This document shows, one piece after another, positions 44,880 through 56,641 of a DNA stretch of 64,000 nt. Under the pieces are notes generated by a model. The model was not told the origin of the DNA. It saw nothing but the letters and a program-made list of their open reading frames with translations, and made no database searches. Position 1 is the stretch's first letter, and each line of letters opens with the position of its first letter. The stretch lies in NCBI GenBank assembly GCA_032622095.1, contig CP136061.1:13905287-13969286 (forward strand), given 5' to 3'. A program made the position numbers and the translations under genes. This DNA comes from Siphonodentalium dalli (taxonomy: Eukaryota > Mollusca > Scaphopoda > Gadilida > Siphonodentaliidae).

Positions 44880-46380
44880 TAAATAAAATATGTTTAAAGT
44901 AAAACATAGTTACTAATCTAAGACTGTAAACTTGTGCTGCGCAACATATAATATCACAATGCACATGTGGCTTTAACGTCAGGCATAATGGAATTTTAAC
45001 GGTATAATCACCGGTTTAAACATTTTCCTGTCATACCTGTGTATATCGTTTCCGCTCTGCTTATCATCTGAGTAAGATTTTCCCGTGCATTTTCCCCACA
45101 TGCTATTGCTTTAGATAGCTGCCTGTAAAACACGTGGGATAATTAAAATCGTGTGCATATTTCATACTCGGATCTTAAAGTGACATATAATATTCAGGTC
45201 TCACACTGAACCAGGTAACTACTCGCTTTTCATTTGTTATGTGATTATAAAAACATTGAATATTTATATGTGAATTATACATGACTCTGAAAGAGAACTT
45301 AATGAAGTGATGAATATTATCTCACCAGAAAGATAAAAGGGTCCACTTTTTAAAACTAATTTTCGCGCTGATATGATAAGTACAAAGGGCGTTTATGTGG
45401 TGCGTTCTCAGTGACATGTGGCTGATAGTGAACAATCTGCACGATCTACCACATTGAGCAAAAGACCGTTTACAATAATCTTCCATTCAATCGGCAAATT
45501 GAGGATAGTTGTGGACATGTAGCTTGGTCGTTGACGTCGAGATGTTGGATCAAAATAGTATGTGCAGCATATAGTATTTTTGCAAATTCGATTACATGCA
45601 TAGCATTCTAGAACACTATCGAAAATCACCCAAAATATGAATTCCATTCGATGTCTGCCATTCGTAAGATAATTTAAGAAAGTTTATTGTTAAAATATGG
45701 CCTATCATTATGTATCATTTGCATATATGATGGTTTAGTCTAAACGCTCGCCAACTGAACCATCTATTGTGAATTGTCGATCTGTTTCAATACTGACAAA
45801 CATCTTGGACTCCATGATGTTGTGCAATTTCCACAGATAGCATTTCATAATTTCGATATGTTTTTTCTACAATGTCATCCGTACAAAATGACACAACAAT
45901 CCACCAACCAGACTAATGTCAGGCATGTCGGTTTAAAAGTGTTGTGTGTATGACACCACACACATAACGCACTGAATGTCTATATTTGAATGAAATGCTT
46001 GTACACACCGAAGAAAATGAACTTTCCACATCTGTCAATCAAACGCGTATTAGCATATATGTTGTACCAATCAACGACCGAGTAGTTTGCTACATTGGGA
46101 TTTCAATGTCCCCCTGACGTTGATATCAGCGCATAGTTTCTGTGTAAAATAAACAACTTTATTGAAAAGTTGCCAAATCATACTGTACTTAAATGTCGAT
46201 GTGCGCAAGGATGTTGAAACTTCAGCCATGACTATAACAATGTTTATCACTTTGAGCGTGACATTTGTCATATTTTTTTCGGAAAGAAAGACGTAAAAAT
46301 GTGCATGATCACAGTTATACATGCAGGCGCTGTAAAACAAATTAAGCTGTGTCTGCAGACGCAATGTCTCAGAGAAACCG
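44880..46380. other. intergenic, no supported gene
   Basis: Minus frames of 79 and 97 codons (45408-45647, 46071-46364) have no domain features and no splice context. No repeats are seen. Confidence 0.4.
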
Positions 46381-46383
46381 TAA

Positions 46384-47525
46384 TACTGTTAATATGCACA
46401 TAACTTGGTGACGTAATGTCATAACCATCATTCTATACTGTTAGTATGCATATAGCTTTGTGACGTAATGCCCTAACCATCATCGTACACTGTTAATGTG
46501 CAAATAACTTGGTGAAGCAATGCCCTAACTATTATCGTATACTATTAATATGCACATACCTTGGTGACGTAATGCCATAACTGTTATCGTATACTATTAA
46601 TATGCACATAACTTGGTGACGTAATGTCATAACTATTATCGTATACTATTAATATGCACATAACTTGGTCACGCAATGCCCTAACTATTATCGTATACTA
46701 TTAATATGCACATAACTTGGTGACGTAATGCCATAACTGTTATCGTATACTATTAATATGCACATAACTTAGTGACGTAATGTCCTAACCACCATTCTAT
46801 ACTGTTCGTATGCACATACCTTGGTGAGGTAATGCCCTAACTATTATTGTATACTGTTAATATGCACATAATTTGGTGACGTAATGCCCTAATTATTATT
46901 GTATACTGTTAATATGCACATAACTTAGTGACGTAATGCCCTAACCGTTATTATATACTGTTAATATGCACATAACTTGGTGACGTAATACCCTAACTAT
47001 TATCGTATACTTTTAATATGCACATAACTTGGTGACGTAATGCGCTAATTATTATTGTATAATGTTAATATGCACATAACTAGGTGACGTAATATTCTAA
47101 CCGTCATCGTATACTGTTAATATGTACATACCTAGGTGACGTAATGTTCTAACCATCATCGTATACTGTTAATATGCACATAACATGGTGACGTAATGCC
47201 CTAACCAATAACCATCATTCTATACTGTTATTATGCACATAACATGGTGACGTAATGCCCTCACTATTACCGTATACTGTTAATTTGCACATAACTTCGT
47301 GACGTAATGCCCTAACCATAATCGTATACAGTTAATATGCATAACTTGGTGACGTAATGCCCTAACTATTTATCGTATACTGTTAATTTTAGTGACGTAA
47401 TGCCCTAACTATTATCGTATACAGTTAATTTTGGTGACGTAATGCCCTATTATCGTATACTGTTAATTTTGCACATAACTTGGTGACGTAATGTTCTAAC
47501 TATTATCGTATACTGTTAATTTTGA
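46384..47525 (+). repeat. 52-bp tandem array, about 22 copies
   Basis: Unit ACTGTTAATATGCACATAAC plus TTGGTGACGTAATGCCCTAACTATTATCGTAT, with period 52. The most conserved part is GGTGACGTAATG, which contains the CRE/ATF-like TGACGTAA. Some units lose the TGCACATAACT block near 47385-47450. Confidence 0.9.
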
Positions 47526-47529
47526 ATTT

Positions 47530-47700
47530 GTGAAACCTCTCTATTGTTTATTACACTCACGAGCATGAAGCAGACTGGAGATGTGTGATGATATTGTTAA
47601 TCATGAAACCTCTCTATTGTTTATTACACTCACGAGCACGAAGCAGACTGGAAATTGGTGATGCCATTGTGAATCATGCATGACGCAGACTGGTAATCAC
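47530..47700 (+). repeat. ~87-bp tandem duplication plus partial copy
   Basis: TGAAACCTCTCTATTGTTTA through GAAGCAGACTGGA occurs at 47531 and 47604; the tail (GACGCAGACTGG) recurs once more near 47681. Confidence 0.75.
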
Positions 47701-47784
47701 CATATTCAATGTTTTTCATGCATAATCTTCCAGCAGCCCTCCATGCTTCGAGGTCACACGTATCGGATGGCTCGCGACAGCTAC
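47701..47784 (-). CDS. tentative small Cys-bearing exon
   Basis: On the minus strand a frame of 28 codons lies between an acceptor (ATTGATTGCAG) and a weak donor (ATG|GTGATT). Both are phase 1. It reads SCREPSDTCDLEAWRAAGRLC, with three Cys, unlike the low-complexity surroundings. The family is not recognised. The phase agrees with the other minus-strand exon candidates at 51.8, 59.6 and 62.5 kb, so it may belong to the same modular extracellular gene. The donor is poor and no homologue is known to me. Confidence 0.3.
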
Positions 47785-47919
47785 CTGCAATCAATAATGG
47801 TTTGTTAAGTGTTAATTGATTGTATATCCGCTTAAGTGAAATGACACTATTCTGAATACAATGTTGCTGTATTATAGTATAGCAACAGAACTGTAAAATA
47901 ACAATGAACAAGAATTATT

Positions 47920-48795
47920 TGAAGAATGATACCCCAAAATTCTGGCGTGGTTTAATATTATTACGCCCTCTATGGCTGTTTTATGCGAAGGCGTTTTTCA
48001 CTTGTCAATGGAGCATTAAAAAGGTACTTGGATATTTTCTTACTCGAACCATATGATTAGAAAGGTACTTTTTGTATTTTCGTGTTTCGTACTCGTTTCT
48101 ATTTCAGAGGGAACATCAGCGATTGTCGCGATGTGTATTCACATATTGCTTTGCGGTTATTTCGGCGGGTTATTTCGAGACACGATATATTGAACAATGG
48201 CTTGTTAGCCGCATGCTAAGAAGTGCGCGTCGAGTAATTGCACCGGAAATTCGCGTGTGAACCCTTAGCGCACTACGCGTTGTTTTTATATTGTTCTTTA
48301 ACTGCTTTGTTGCATTGTTATTTGAACATTTTTCATTTATTTTCACGTGACATAAATCGGAATGTTATCTAGTATTATACTGCATGGGGAATTGAGGATG
48401 GTATAAGAAATTTAATTCGCACATGAACCCTTCGAGCTGTTTGTTCATATAATTGTTCAACATGTGTTTAATATCGTTTAGTGAACTTTTTTTATTTAGT
48501 TATACCCGACAAACATCGCCATGTTATACATTTATTCTAAATGAATTGGGATGGTAATTATTAAACAATTCCCACGTTAATCATTCGTGCTGTTTATAAA
48601 TATTGACTTTTCACTTCTTTGTATGCGGAATATATCTGAGGTATTGATAGAGATGTTATTAAGAAAACGTCCAACACTAACCATTCAACATACAATGTGT
48701 CCGTATTCTAAACTTCATTTTTATTTCTGTGTACGGAGCATATATTAGAATGCTATATGAATTTAAGAATGTTCAGAAATTTACCCCCTCCTGGG
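47920..48795. other. intergenic, faint degenerate repeats
   Basis: TGAACCCTT-G-GC...TGTTTTTATATTGTTC-like sequence recurs loosely near 48258, 48424 and 48575. No gene is supported. Confidence 0.4.
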
Positions 48796-48799
48796 ACCT

Positions 48800-49245
48800 T
48801 GTTTAAATTGATCCTCATGGGGGAGGGGGCATATTTTAATTAATCCTCATTTGACCATATTTTAATTGACCCTCATGGGACTATATTTTATTAAAACCCC
48901 AATGGGACCGTAGTTTAATCAACACTGATGACTCCATATTTTAATTTTTATTAACTCTCATAGTGGGACCATATTTGTAATTTAATTAACTCTCATTAAT
49001 CATCACGGGACCAAATTGTTTGTATTAACCTGCAGTGGACCATATTTTAATTAATCCCCATGAGGCCATATTTTATTTAACCCTCAAGCGACCACATTTT
49101 AATTTACCCTCATTGGACCGTATTTTAAATAACCTTCTCTGGATGTGGCCATATTTTAATTAACCCTCATGGAACCATACATGTATTTTAATTAATCCTC
49201 ATGGAACCATACATGTATTTTAATTAATCCCCATCAGAGGCCATA
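48800..49245 (+). repeat. ~28-bp degenerate minisatellite
   Basis: About 15 diverged copies of ACCATATTTTAATTAACCCT plus CATGGG, with variants in spacing (27-32 bp). Confidence 0.8.
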
Positions 49246-49568
49246 ATTTCAAAGTTGATATCAGGAGTGCATTATCTGAGGCCATTCTTAGATCATAATT
49301 ACACACTCTTTGGTGTATATTGGAAAGTATATCTGACGTTGTCGTGGGAGGTGGTGGACGAAACGTGATGTTTTGCTTAATTTGATGTACTAAATGTGAT
49401 TAGAAACGGTGTTTGCGTACTCGATTTTTATTCTGCATGCTATTTCACTATGCTACGATGGCTGGTTTAGGACATGGGATTTTTTTTTTATTTCATGGCC
49501 ACGAAATAACTAATTCGTGGCCACGAAATAACTAATCGTGATATACGATCGTCAGTCCCATTGTTGTA

Positions 49569-50423
49569 ATGGAAGCGGATAGAGATGATCTTGAGAGTTC
49601 CATCAAAATGCTAAAAAGCAACAAAGCACCCGGACTAGATAATATTGAAAATTCATATATCAAACATAGATGGCAGTTTCCAGGCGATTTTTATACCATG
49701 TATTTTAATGTTATTTTTAAAACCGGAGTTATACCTAGAGACTGGACCATCGGGGTCATAAGACCTATTTTCAAAAACAGAAAAGATCCACTGGATGCCG
49801 ATAACTATAGGAAAATAACCCTCCTCAGTTGTATGTCAAAAGTATACACCAGTATTCTTTGTAAGCGTAAATCCAAATTCATAGACATGAATAAATTTCA
49901 ATCAGAAACCCAAGCCGGATTCCGGAAAGGTGTAAATACTGAACTGACTAAACTGGGCATGTCATATACGTGGAGAAACCAAGCAGTTAGTAGCACAAAA
50001 ATGTTTGCCAATGCCATACAAACCAGAACAATGGACATCTATATATCAGACTGGCGAGCATCTATGGAAAAATCAAATAACTACGTATTTTATAGATGCA
50101 TAAAGCCAAACTTCGGCAGACCACGATACCTATCTCTCGATGATAACAATATCGTCCTGCCACTACTGAGATTCAGAACCAGAAACCACCGACTTCCGGT
50201 GGAAACTGGTTCTTGGACAAACACCCCATACTCAGAACGAAGATGCACTCTTTGAATGGATGAACTCGGCGATGAATACCACCTCGTTATGAACTGCCCT
50301 CGGTTAACTGCCCTCAGAACTAAATATTTGAAAGCCTATTATCGCAACCGACCGAACACAATTAAATTACATGACCTCTTCGATACAAATAACAGAAAGA
50401 TCATAGTAAATCTATCAATATAA
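49569..50423 (+). pseudogene. internally deleted non-LTR retrotransposon (RT)
   Basis: The frame starts with the entry block of a LINE-type reverse transcriptase (SIKMLKSNKAPGLDNI, GVIPRDWTIGVIRPIFKN, DNYRKITLLSCMSKVYTSIL, FQSETQAGFRKG). It then jumps, in frame, to the region after the polymerase domain (MDIYISDWRASME, LLRFRTRNHRLPVETG, SERRCTL). The YxDD catalytic core is missing, so about the middle half of the RT is deleted. TGA at 50253 then replaces the second Cys of the C-terminal CxxC...HxxxxC zinc knuckle. The frame continues through GDEYHLVMNCP to a natural-looking stop at 50421. The upstream endonuclease is absent. The block order fits CR1/L2-like LINEs. A 3' tail with repeated TCTGAAT ends at about 50766. 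Confidence 0.85.
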
Positions 50424-50766
50424 CTAAAAAAGGCCCAAACACTAATGATCCACTCCCGAGGCTCAATGGAAAATAAAAAACAACAACAACAAATGCCCCC
50501 CCCCTCATACAACATATGTACAGGGAATCGCCCCACATACATTATATACCCCTAATAATTATAAGATAACTTTACCACATTATAAGATAGCTATACCCTC
50601 AATCAATATACCATGTACATGTAGTACACTAATAACTCAAACCTATATTGTGTATGTATATTATGTCACCTCATATTTATATTATGTAATATGTACACTG
50701 TTTGAAATTGAATCGCCTGTTATGTCAAATGCGACGAAAGGCGTAATAAGCATCTGAATCTGAATA
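50424..50766 (+). mobile_element. 3' tail of the LINE relic
   Basis: Untranslated sequence with an A/C-rich start (AAACAACAACAACAA), ending AAAGGCGTAATAAGCATCTG plus AATCTGAAT. Short terminal repeats of this kind, in place of poly-A, are typical of CR1/L2-like elements. Confidence 0.6.
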
Positions 50767-50814
50767 TGTTGTAATTGTCCACCATCTTGGCATGAGCCAC
50801 GGCGATATGAGATA

Positions 50815-51500
50815 AAGGGTGTTGTAGGGTGGCCCGTAAAACAAATTCAGTAATCACCCCTGTCACCAACCCGATCCAAAGTTGCCGCCGTCCATGGGGG
50901 TGGGGTCACATATGGCACCAACGACATTCAGTATATATTGGGGGCTACCATAGAACACCCATTATACCACATCAAACGGTTAAGGGGCCGATAAATTGTA
51001 TAGGTGCCATATTTGAACTCATCTGGGGCGGCCATTTTGGATCGTGGAGGGTGAAAGCGGGTGAATATTTAGTTTGTCTCTGGGGTAACGCTACAACACA
51101 CTTTATTCGACCTAAAATGGGGGGGGGGGTTGCATGGGTACCATATATGGACCCCTCTGATCAGTTATCATTTTCGCTCGAGGTGGGCTGAAGGTGTCAA
51201 CATTTAGCTTGCTTTGCGAGCCACTGTACAACACCCTTTAGTTGATCTATATCGGTAAAGTGGCCGACAAATAATGTGTACCCTATTTGACCCCTTCTGA
51301 GCGGCGACCGTTTTGGATCGGTATGGTTGAAAGGGTGAATATTTATAAGTTTGTTTTGGGGCCACCCTACACAATCCCTTATTTGACTTAAATCTGTCAA
51401 TAGACCGAGAGAAATGTCATTTCCATTCGACCCCTTGTGGTAAAAACTAATGAATATTCAGTTTGTCTTGGAGCCACCTAACCTGTGTTTCCCCTTTCTC
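50815..51500 (+). repeat. degenerate satellite-like block (family A)
   Basis: Four or so diverged units of about 150-170 bp share TGTTGTAGGGTGGC / CTACAACAC, GGATCG--GGGTGAAAG, GTGAATATTTA-TTTGT and GGTACCATATATGGACC. Related single units lie at 2740-2880 and 11810-11935. The 120-codon open frame at 50829-51191 is a by-product. Confidence 0.65.
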
Positions 51501-51841
51501 TCTGGGCTAGTTTATATCGGACGTTCATATCTCCATAGAGCCCGGGTCCCACGCCATAAGGGATTTATAGTAATTTATCTGCGATCGTCGTAAAGGTGTC
51601 TGGATATATGCAAAGGTCAATCAGTTATTTCGTGGCCACGAATTAGTATTTCGTGAGCACGAAATAAAAACAAATCCCATGTCCTAAACCAGCCACCATA
51701 CTGTGCACTATTCAGACCACTGTTTCAAATGAAATTAGAACAGGTATTTGCGTACTTGTATTGACTAAATGTGATCAGAAACGTACGTCGGGTGGGTATC
51801 GGTTTTTGTGATGGTGATAGTACGTTGTGTATTTGCTATAC

Positions 51842-52033
51842 CTTTTTTCCCGGATTCTAAGAAGGATGAAATCTTGTCGTTGAGTCCAGTTATTGCTGCT
51901 TCTTTCTTCTTTGTTTCCAGTTTTGCTTATTTTAGTTCTTCCATTAGCGAGCTGAGTAGCGGTGACAAATTGTCATTTTGCTCGATTATTTGATCCAAAT
52001 GCTTTTGGTTTGTTTGCGCTGTTTTTGTCATAT
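51842..52033 (-). pseudogene. coiled-coil exon, copy 2 (stop inside)
   Basis: On the minus strand a 192-bp exon lies between acceptor GGGCATTTACAG and donor AAAAAAG|GTATAG, phase 1 at both ends. It encodes Lys/Glu/Gln/Leu heptad-like sequence (HLDQIIEQNDNLSPLLSSL, then KLETKKKEAA and LNDKISSFLES), a probable coiled coil. One codon is TAA where copy 1 (59624-59812) has GAA, directly after EELK. Homology extends beyond both splice sites, so this is a genomic duplicate of copy 1. Both copies carry one, different, stop. If the exons are spliced the product would end here; otherwise both are relics. Confidence 0.55.
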
Positions 52034-53490
52034 CTGTAAATGCCCAAAAAAATCAAGTTGCATACAAGTATTCACTGTAATGGTGGTTTGAAGGAATTAA
52101 CACTTTACCGCTGAGTCTGGTGGCATATACAAATTATAATCAAATATGTTATACATGCACGGAACTGGAATGAAACATTCGAAAGAATACGAAGCATATA
52201 TGAGAAATAAACCATGATTATATGTAGGCAATATTCGTCGAGCAACCCACTATGTGGCATGTTTTTACATTATGCATGTCCAATTCTGTAATTATGTTGA
52301 CCCACCACAAACAAATCACCAGAAAACAACATAATGTCAGCATTGAGTGCTTATCTCTACCAGTTTATTGCACACGTGGTATTTTAGTACTATAGTATAC
52401 ATTGGTTATAGAGGAAAATGATTTTCCTCTTCAAATTCATAGCTTGAAATTTATATTAAAATTTTGTTGACAATTCACAAATAGAGCGCATCCTTAAAAC
52501 GGTTTGTTAAATATGTCATCTTCATGTGGTGGTGTGGATTTTGCGAAGACTCTCTGTGAAGATTTGTGTTTCTTTATTGCTTTTTCCAGTAAATGTTTCG
52601 AAGGTTTGCCATAATTGTCTATCCATGTTTTGGTCGTTTAGGCTGGCTGTTACTTTTTTCAAAGACTCTGTTTTTGTCCTATTTGTCCTGTTTTTGCTTT
52701 ACTTGTCGAATTATAATTCTATGCATTGTTTTATAATCGTTATCGTTTGGAATCTTCGCAGAGAGTCTACACATTTTCCTTTTGAAGATTCTTTATACTA
52801 TTTCGGTTTTGTGTGACCCAAATATGTGAGTAAATGGGGGATGCCCAGAGACAATTGACTCCACGACAAGAGGTACCGTATCTTTCCTACCGGACTCTGA
52901 CATAATGATAGGCAGAAGACCCTACTGTATAGGCAGTTTAAGAACCAGACAGAACGTTGAAATAGAATAAGCAAGAAAGCCCCACGTCCTTCAGTATATT
53001 TGGTACCGAGTTTACCATTTATATCGTACCGCATTAATATATAAGTTATAAATTTTCCAAATTGTATTGTTGTTGTCCCTTCCATGACAGTACCATTAAG
53101 ACGAACAGCTGTTTGGTTCCATGTGAGTTAAATATAGACGCTCTTTATATTGAGATATCTCTTATGTCTAGGCTTCCACACACTGTCGGGAAAAGGTGTT
53201 ATTGTTTGTGTGATTTCGGAGACACCCTCTACGTATGAGCTTTGACCTCTCTGTTGGTGCATGCTATAGTTAGTGCCTTAATAACAGTTTCTGATAGATT
53301 AATTCTGATTCTAGATTTGTAGGTAATTTAAGGTAATGGTTTGGAAGGTGTGAAACGATTTCTTGATTGAATACTTGACGGTCGGTGTAATTTTTCTTTG
53401 GCGTTACTATATTTATAATATGTTATTGTTATTGCCAACATCGGGTCCATGCGGGGTTACACTACCGAGTTTGGCAGCTTCCCCATAGCG
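52034..53490. other. intergenic, no supported gene
   Basis: A loose inverted match (GCGAAGACTCTCTG near 52547 and CGCAGAGAGTC near 52755) frames a T-rich stretch. Open frames at 52526-52816 and 52798-53085 have no domain features. Confidence 0.4.
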
Positions 53491-53539
53491 AATGCGTGAT
53501 CTATTATATCCCACTTTTGGCCCAACGATGGGCTGGTTC

Positions 53540-54060
53540 GCCAGAGTCAAGGAAAGGCCCACTTAATTTTCGAATGCCCAGATCACATTATACACACAAC
53601 ATATGCCATATTATGTACCATTTGGATGAGGATTCAAAACTATATTCCACCAGAATCCGAAAAAGATGTGGCCTAGGGGTGTTCACCAAGTGATAGAGAA
53701 TCTCAGATTCAACCTAGACTTCCCCCGTTATTTACACAAGAATGCATAATAATTTACAACTAATGGATAGAGTTATTCCCCTTCCATTGAGAATAATAAA
53801 CTGGCAGTACAGAACATATCGAAATTAAGCCCATAACACACGTCGGTGACTGGACAAAAACATGTTCACAGTTTATTCGACCGGATAAGTTGATAATACA
53901 ATGTTCCGGAGCATCCTCTTTCACATTGTACATCAGTTTGTTTTCGGTAGAACAAGTATTAAATTGTTCTAAAAAGTTTTATTTTGAATTTCTATGTCAT
54001 TAGTATGTTCTGTTATTTGTTTGGAATTGGAAATAAAGATATATTTTTGCACTGGTTATC
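53540..54060 (+). repeat. diverged duplication, copy 1
   Basis: AAAGGC-CACTTAATTTTCGA near 53553 and TTCACAGTTTATT-GA-C-GATAAGTTGA-AAT near 53870 return in the same order near 55207 and 55550. The hAT-like MITE lies between the two copies. Confidence 0.5.
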
Positions 54061-54172
54061 CCTTTGTTCGAAATACTTTAAGCGTACTTGGTTCAAACAA
54101 TATGTATTCCACCACAAGTAATGCATGTATACACCAAACAAGACATTGAACAATATGATTTAGCTATATGAT

Positions 54173-55068
54173 CAGGGATGTGGTTAGAGGGTCTCAACAC
54201 AACTTTTTTGCATAATTCCATTTGCACCCCCCCCCCCTTGAATCAGAATCACAGACCAAACACAAGTTTTGCATAATTCCATTTGCACCCCCCTTGCACA
54301 TCAGTCCTCAGGCCTAATATCTATGTATTCATAAACTATGTTGTTCTATATGCCCGGTATAGGAAAATTCAGATACTTTAACCTGAGAATTGCATAAATC
54401 CTAACATCTAGTAGCCTATTCCAGACAAATGCACACGGCTACGGGTAGGACACCAGGACATTGTGTCCGTCATGTTTGTTCAGCCCGGTGTGAGAAAATT
54501 TGGAAAACTATACAAGAAAATCGCAAATCCTAGCATCTAGCATGTAGACCATGGTTCGGCCCGGTGTTCGAAAATTTTGAAATCTGAACAAGAAAATCCC
54601 AAACTCCTAGCATCTAGACTAGCCTCAAGTCTTCTTAGAGTTGGAAATTTCAAACCTGACACCCCCCCCCCCACTTAGGTTGGAAAATTTCCAAATGATG
54701 ACAATTCCAATGACAATGTTGACCAAACGTATGACAATATTGTTTTCTTAAATTTAGTAGCAGTTTTGACTAGCGACGGGGGAGGACCAGGACACAAGCT
54801 TTCCAAGTGTTGGAAATTTCCAACCTGACTCCCCCCCTAAGGTTGGAAAATTTACAACTGATGACCATTTCAGTCCAAAATTTTGACACAAAATAGGAAA
54901 ATATGAAAATATTGGTCCAAAAACAATTAATTCCCCCCAATAAATTGTTTGAAAATCAAACGACAAGAACATTTTCAACCCATTGTTGGTGTGAAATGAA
55001 ATTTCCAACTGTTGAAAATTTTGACCAAAGTTGGGGGGATGAGACACCCCCCTCTAGCCACATCCCTG
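54173..55068. mobile_element. hAT-like non-autonomous element
   Basis: TIRs are CAGGGATGTGG-TAGAGGG at the left and, inverted, CAGGGATGTGGCTAGAGGGG at the right. Flanks are TATATGAT (54165-54172) and TATATGAC (55069-55076), a 7-of-8 target duplication. Eight-base TSDs and CAGGG-type ends are hAT characters. The interior has no transposase but several internal duplications. Examples are TTGCATAATTCCATTTGCAC twice near 54216 and 54272, and a TTCGAAAATTTTG/AGAAAATC-CAAA-CCTAGCATCTAG unit two to three times near 54490-54620. Confidence 0.75.
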
Positions 55069-55194
55069 TATATGACTATTTAGATTAGAAGAGTGTGAAG
55101 AGAATCTGAAAACAAGCGGATCACCGTTTATCTTAAGTTATCTCCCCCGCGAAGAAAATTGTCCAGAGTATTATGTAGAAGGAGTGTATGTGAC

Positions 55195-55640
55195 AAGAGG
55201 CCGAATTAAAGGCTCACTTAATTTTCGAGTCAACGTTTATTTTTGTAATAAAGCATTGATATACGGTTTAATAACAATCTATGCCATAACATATGATGTA
55301 GATACTATAATTAATCACCATTTTGAACATCTCTGTCTCAGAAGGTGCCCATATATAGAGTAATCGAAAATAGCTGAAATCATAAAATCATTTCCCCAGA
55401 TATGGCTCATAGAATGCTATAACTTTCAAACTATAGTTTATTTTCAATGGAATGGGAATAACTATATTTCCACTGAGCATACTAGGCTTTGTGCAGAAAC
55501 ATCAGCACAGAACAGACGTCGGTTTCTCAACAAATAACAACATTTTCACAGTTTATTACATCGCATAAGTTGAAAATGCAGTGTTTTGGAGCTTCCTCTT
55601 TCAAATTGTATATAGATTGTAATATGGCATATATTTTATA
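55195..55640 (+). repeat. diverged duplication, copy 2
   Basis: Counterpart of 53540-54060. It shares the CACTTAATTTTCGA and TTTTCACAGTTTATT segments and a GAGC-TCCTCTTTCA-ATTGTA-AT end. Confidence 0.5.
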
Positions 55641-56328
55641 TAATGTGATCTGCTGGCGTTTAACGTTTGACGACATTTACTATATTCGGGCAGCCGAGTA
55701 TCTTCCATTCAGTTCCCCGTGAATTCAGCATGTCCCGATAACACTTGTGAATGTTTGCCTGCATGTGTGGTAGTTATCAACAACGGGTTGGTGACCTTAC
55801 ATGCATATATACATGTACATCTATACTGGGCATCAACCCCGGCTATATTTCGTTCGTTTGTAGTTGCAGATGAATATGTTTGTGGTCGCGTGGCATGATT
55901 GTGCACTAGGTTTATATGCATGCGTGTACATGCGTATGTATATGTGCGTGCATGCACGGGTGTATATGTGTGTGTACATGTGTGTGTGTATATACATTTA
56001 CTTATGTAGGTATATGCATATACATGGATTAGGTGCAAGCTGTTGAGTGCGCGAATGTATGCGTTTATGCGTGTCTATCTTTCTTATGAATGTGGTGGAC
56101 AGCACTGTTGTTTTATTTTTGGTTCTAATATTGTTGTTCTTACATCATATAATTTACATTTATATCATTTAATTTGGGGCAATACAGATATATATGAAAC
56201 CTTTCGTAAAATGTTTGTAACTTGAATTTGTTTCGACTATCGGCCAACGTTTCCTAGCCAACGTCAGAGATTATATCGCGAGCGTGAATACGTCATGTCA
56301 CTCCTCATACTGTTAATTTAAGTGTATT
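55641..56328. other. intergenic with TG/CA-rich alternating tract
   Basis: About 55915-56030 is rich in alternating purine-pyrimidine TGTGTA/CATG units (TGTGTGTACATGTGTGTGTG), a possible Z-DNA former. Frames on both strands are low-complexity. No gene. Confidence 0.5.
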
Positions 56329-56331
56329 TAA

Positions 56332-56638
56332 GGGTCTATTCATATTATTATTATTACATCTTTATTTCCTCCATAAATGAAGATTGACATAAATTGACAA
56401 ACATGAATACTAAATTAACATTATATACAGTGGAACCACAAGGTATGGTACAAACCAACCTGCAAGCAATACATTTATAATAGAGTAAGTTGACTCCATG
56501 TGAACTCTTTGACATGCATCAGTTGGAAAATAGTGAAAATGCAATGTTTCAACATAAACATTGTCAGATTATATGTTAACACGCACCTTAAAAAACGCGG
56601 CGATTAATCGCCAGCGCGTGTGCAATATGAATAGACCC
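56332..56638. mobile_element. PIF/Harbinger-like MITE
   Basis: GGGTCTATTCATATT at the left and AATATGAATAGACCC at the right are exact inverted ends. They are flanked by TAA at 56329-56331 and 56639-56641. The length is 307 bp with no coding content. TSD and GGG-starting ends fit PIF/Harbinger. Confidence 0.75.
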
Positions 56639-56641
56639 TAA

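Larger units (their letters stand above)
49459..51695. mobile_element. TIR-bounded 2.2 kb segment
   Basis: TGGCTGGTTTAGGACATGGG at 49459 returns inverted as CCCATGTCCTAAACCAGCCA at 51676-51695. Both are followed inward by TTTCGTGGCCACGAAAT palindromes. Inside lie a LINE relic and a satellite-like block. No target duplication matches, so this may be two related MITEs in opposite orientation, or one MITE split by later insertions. Confidence 0.55.

Noticed and set aside
50829-51191. 120-codon plus frame
   Set aside because: Lies in the satellite-like family A block, with units related to noncoding copies at 2.7 and 11.8 kb.
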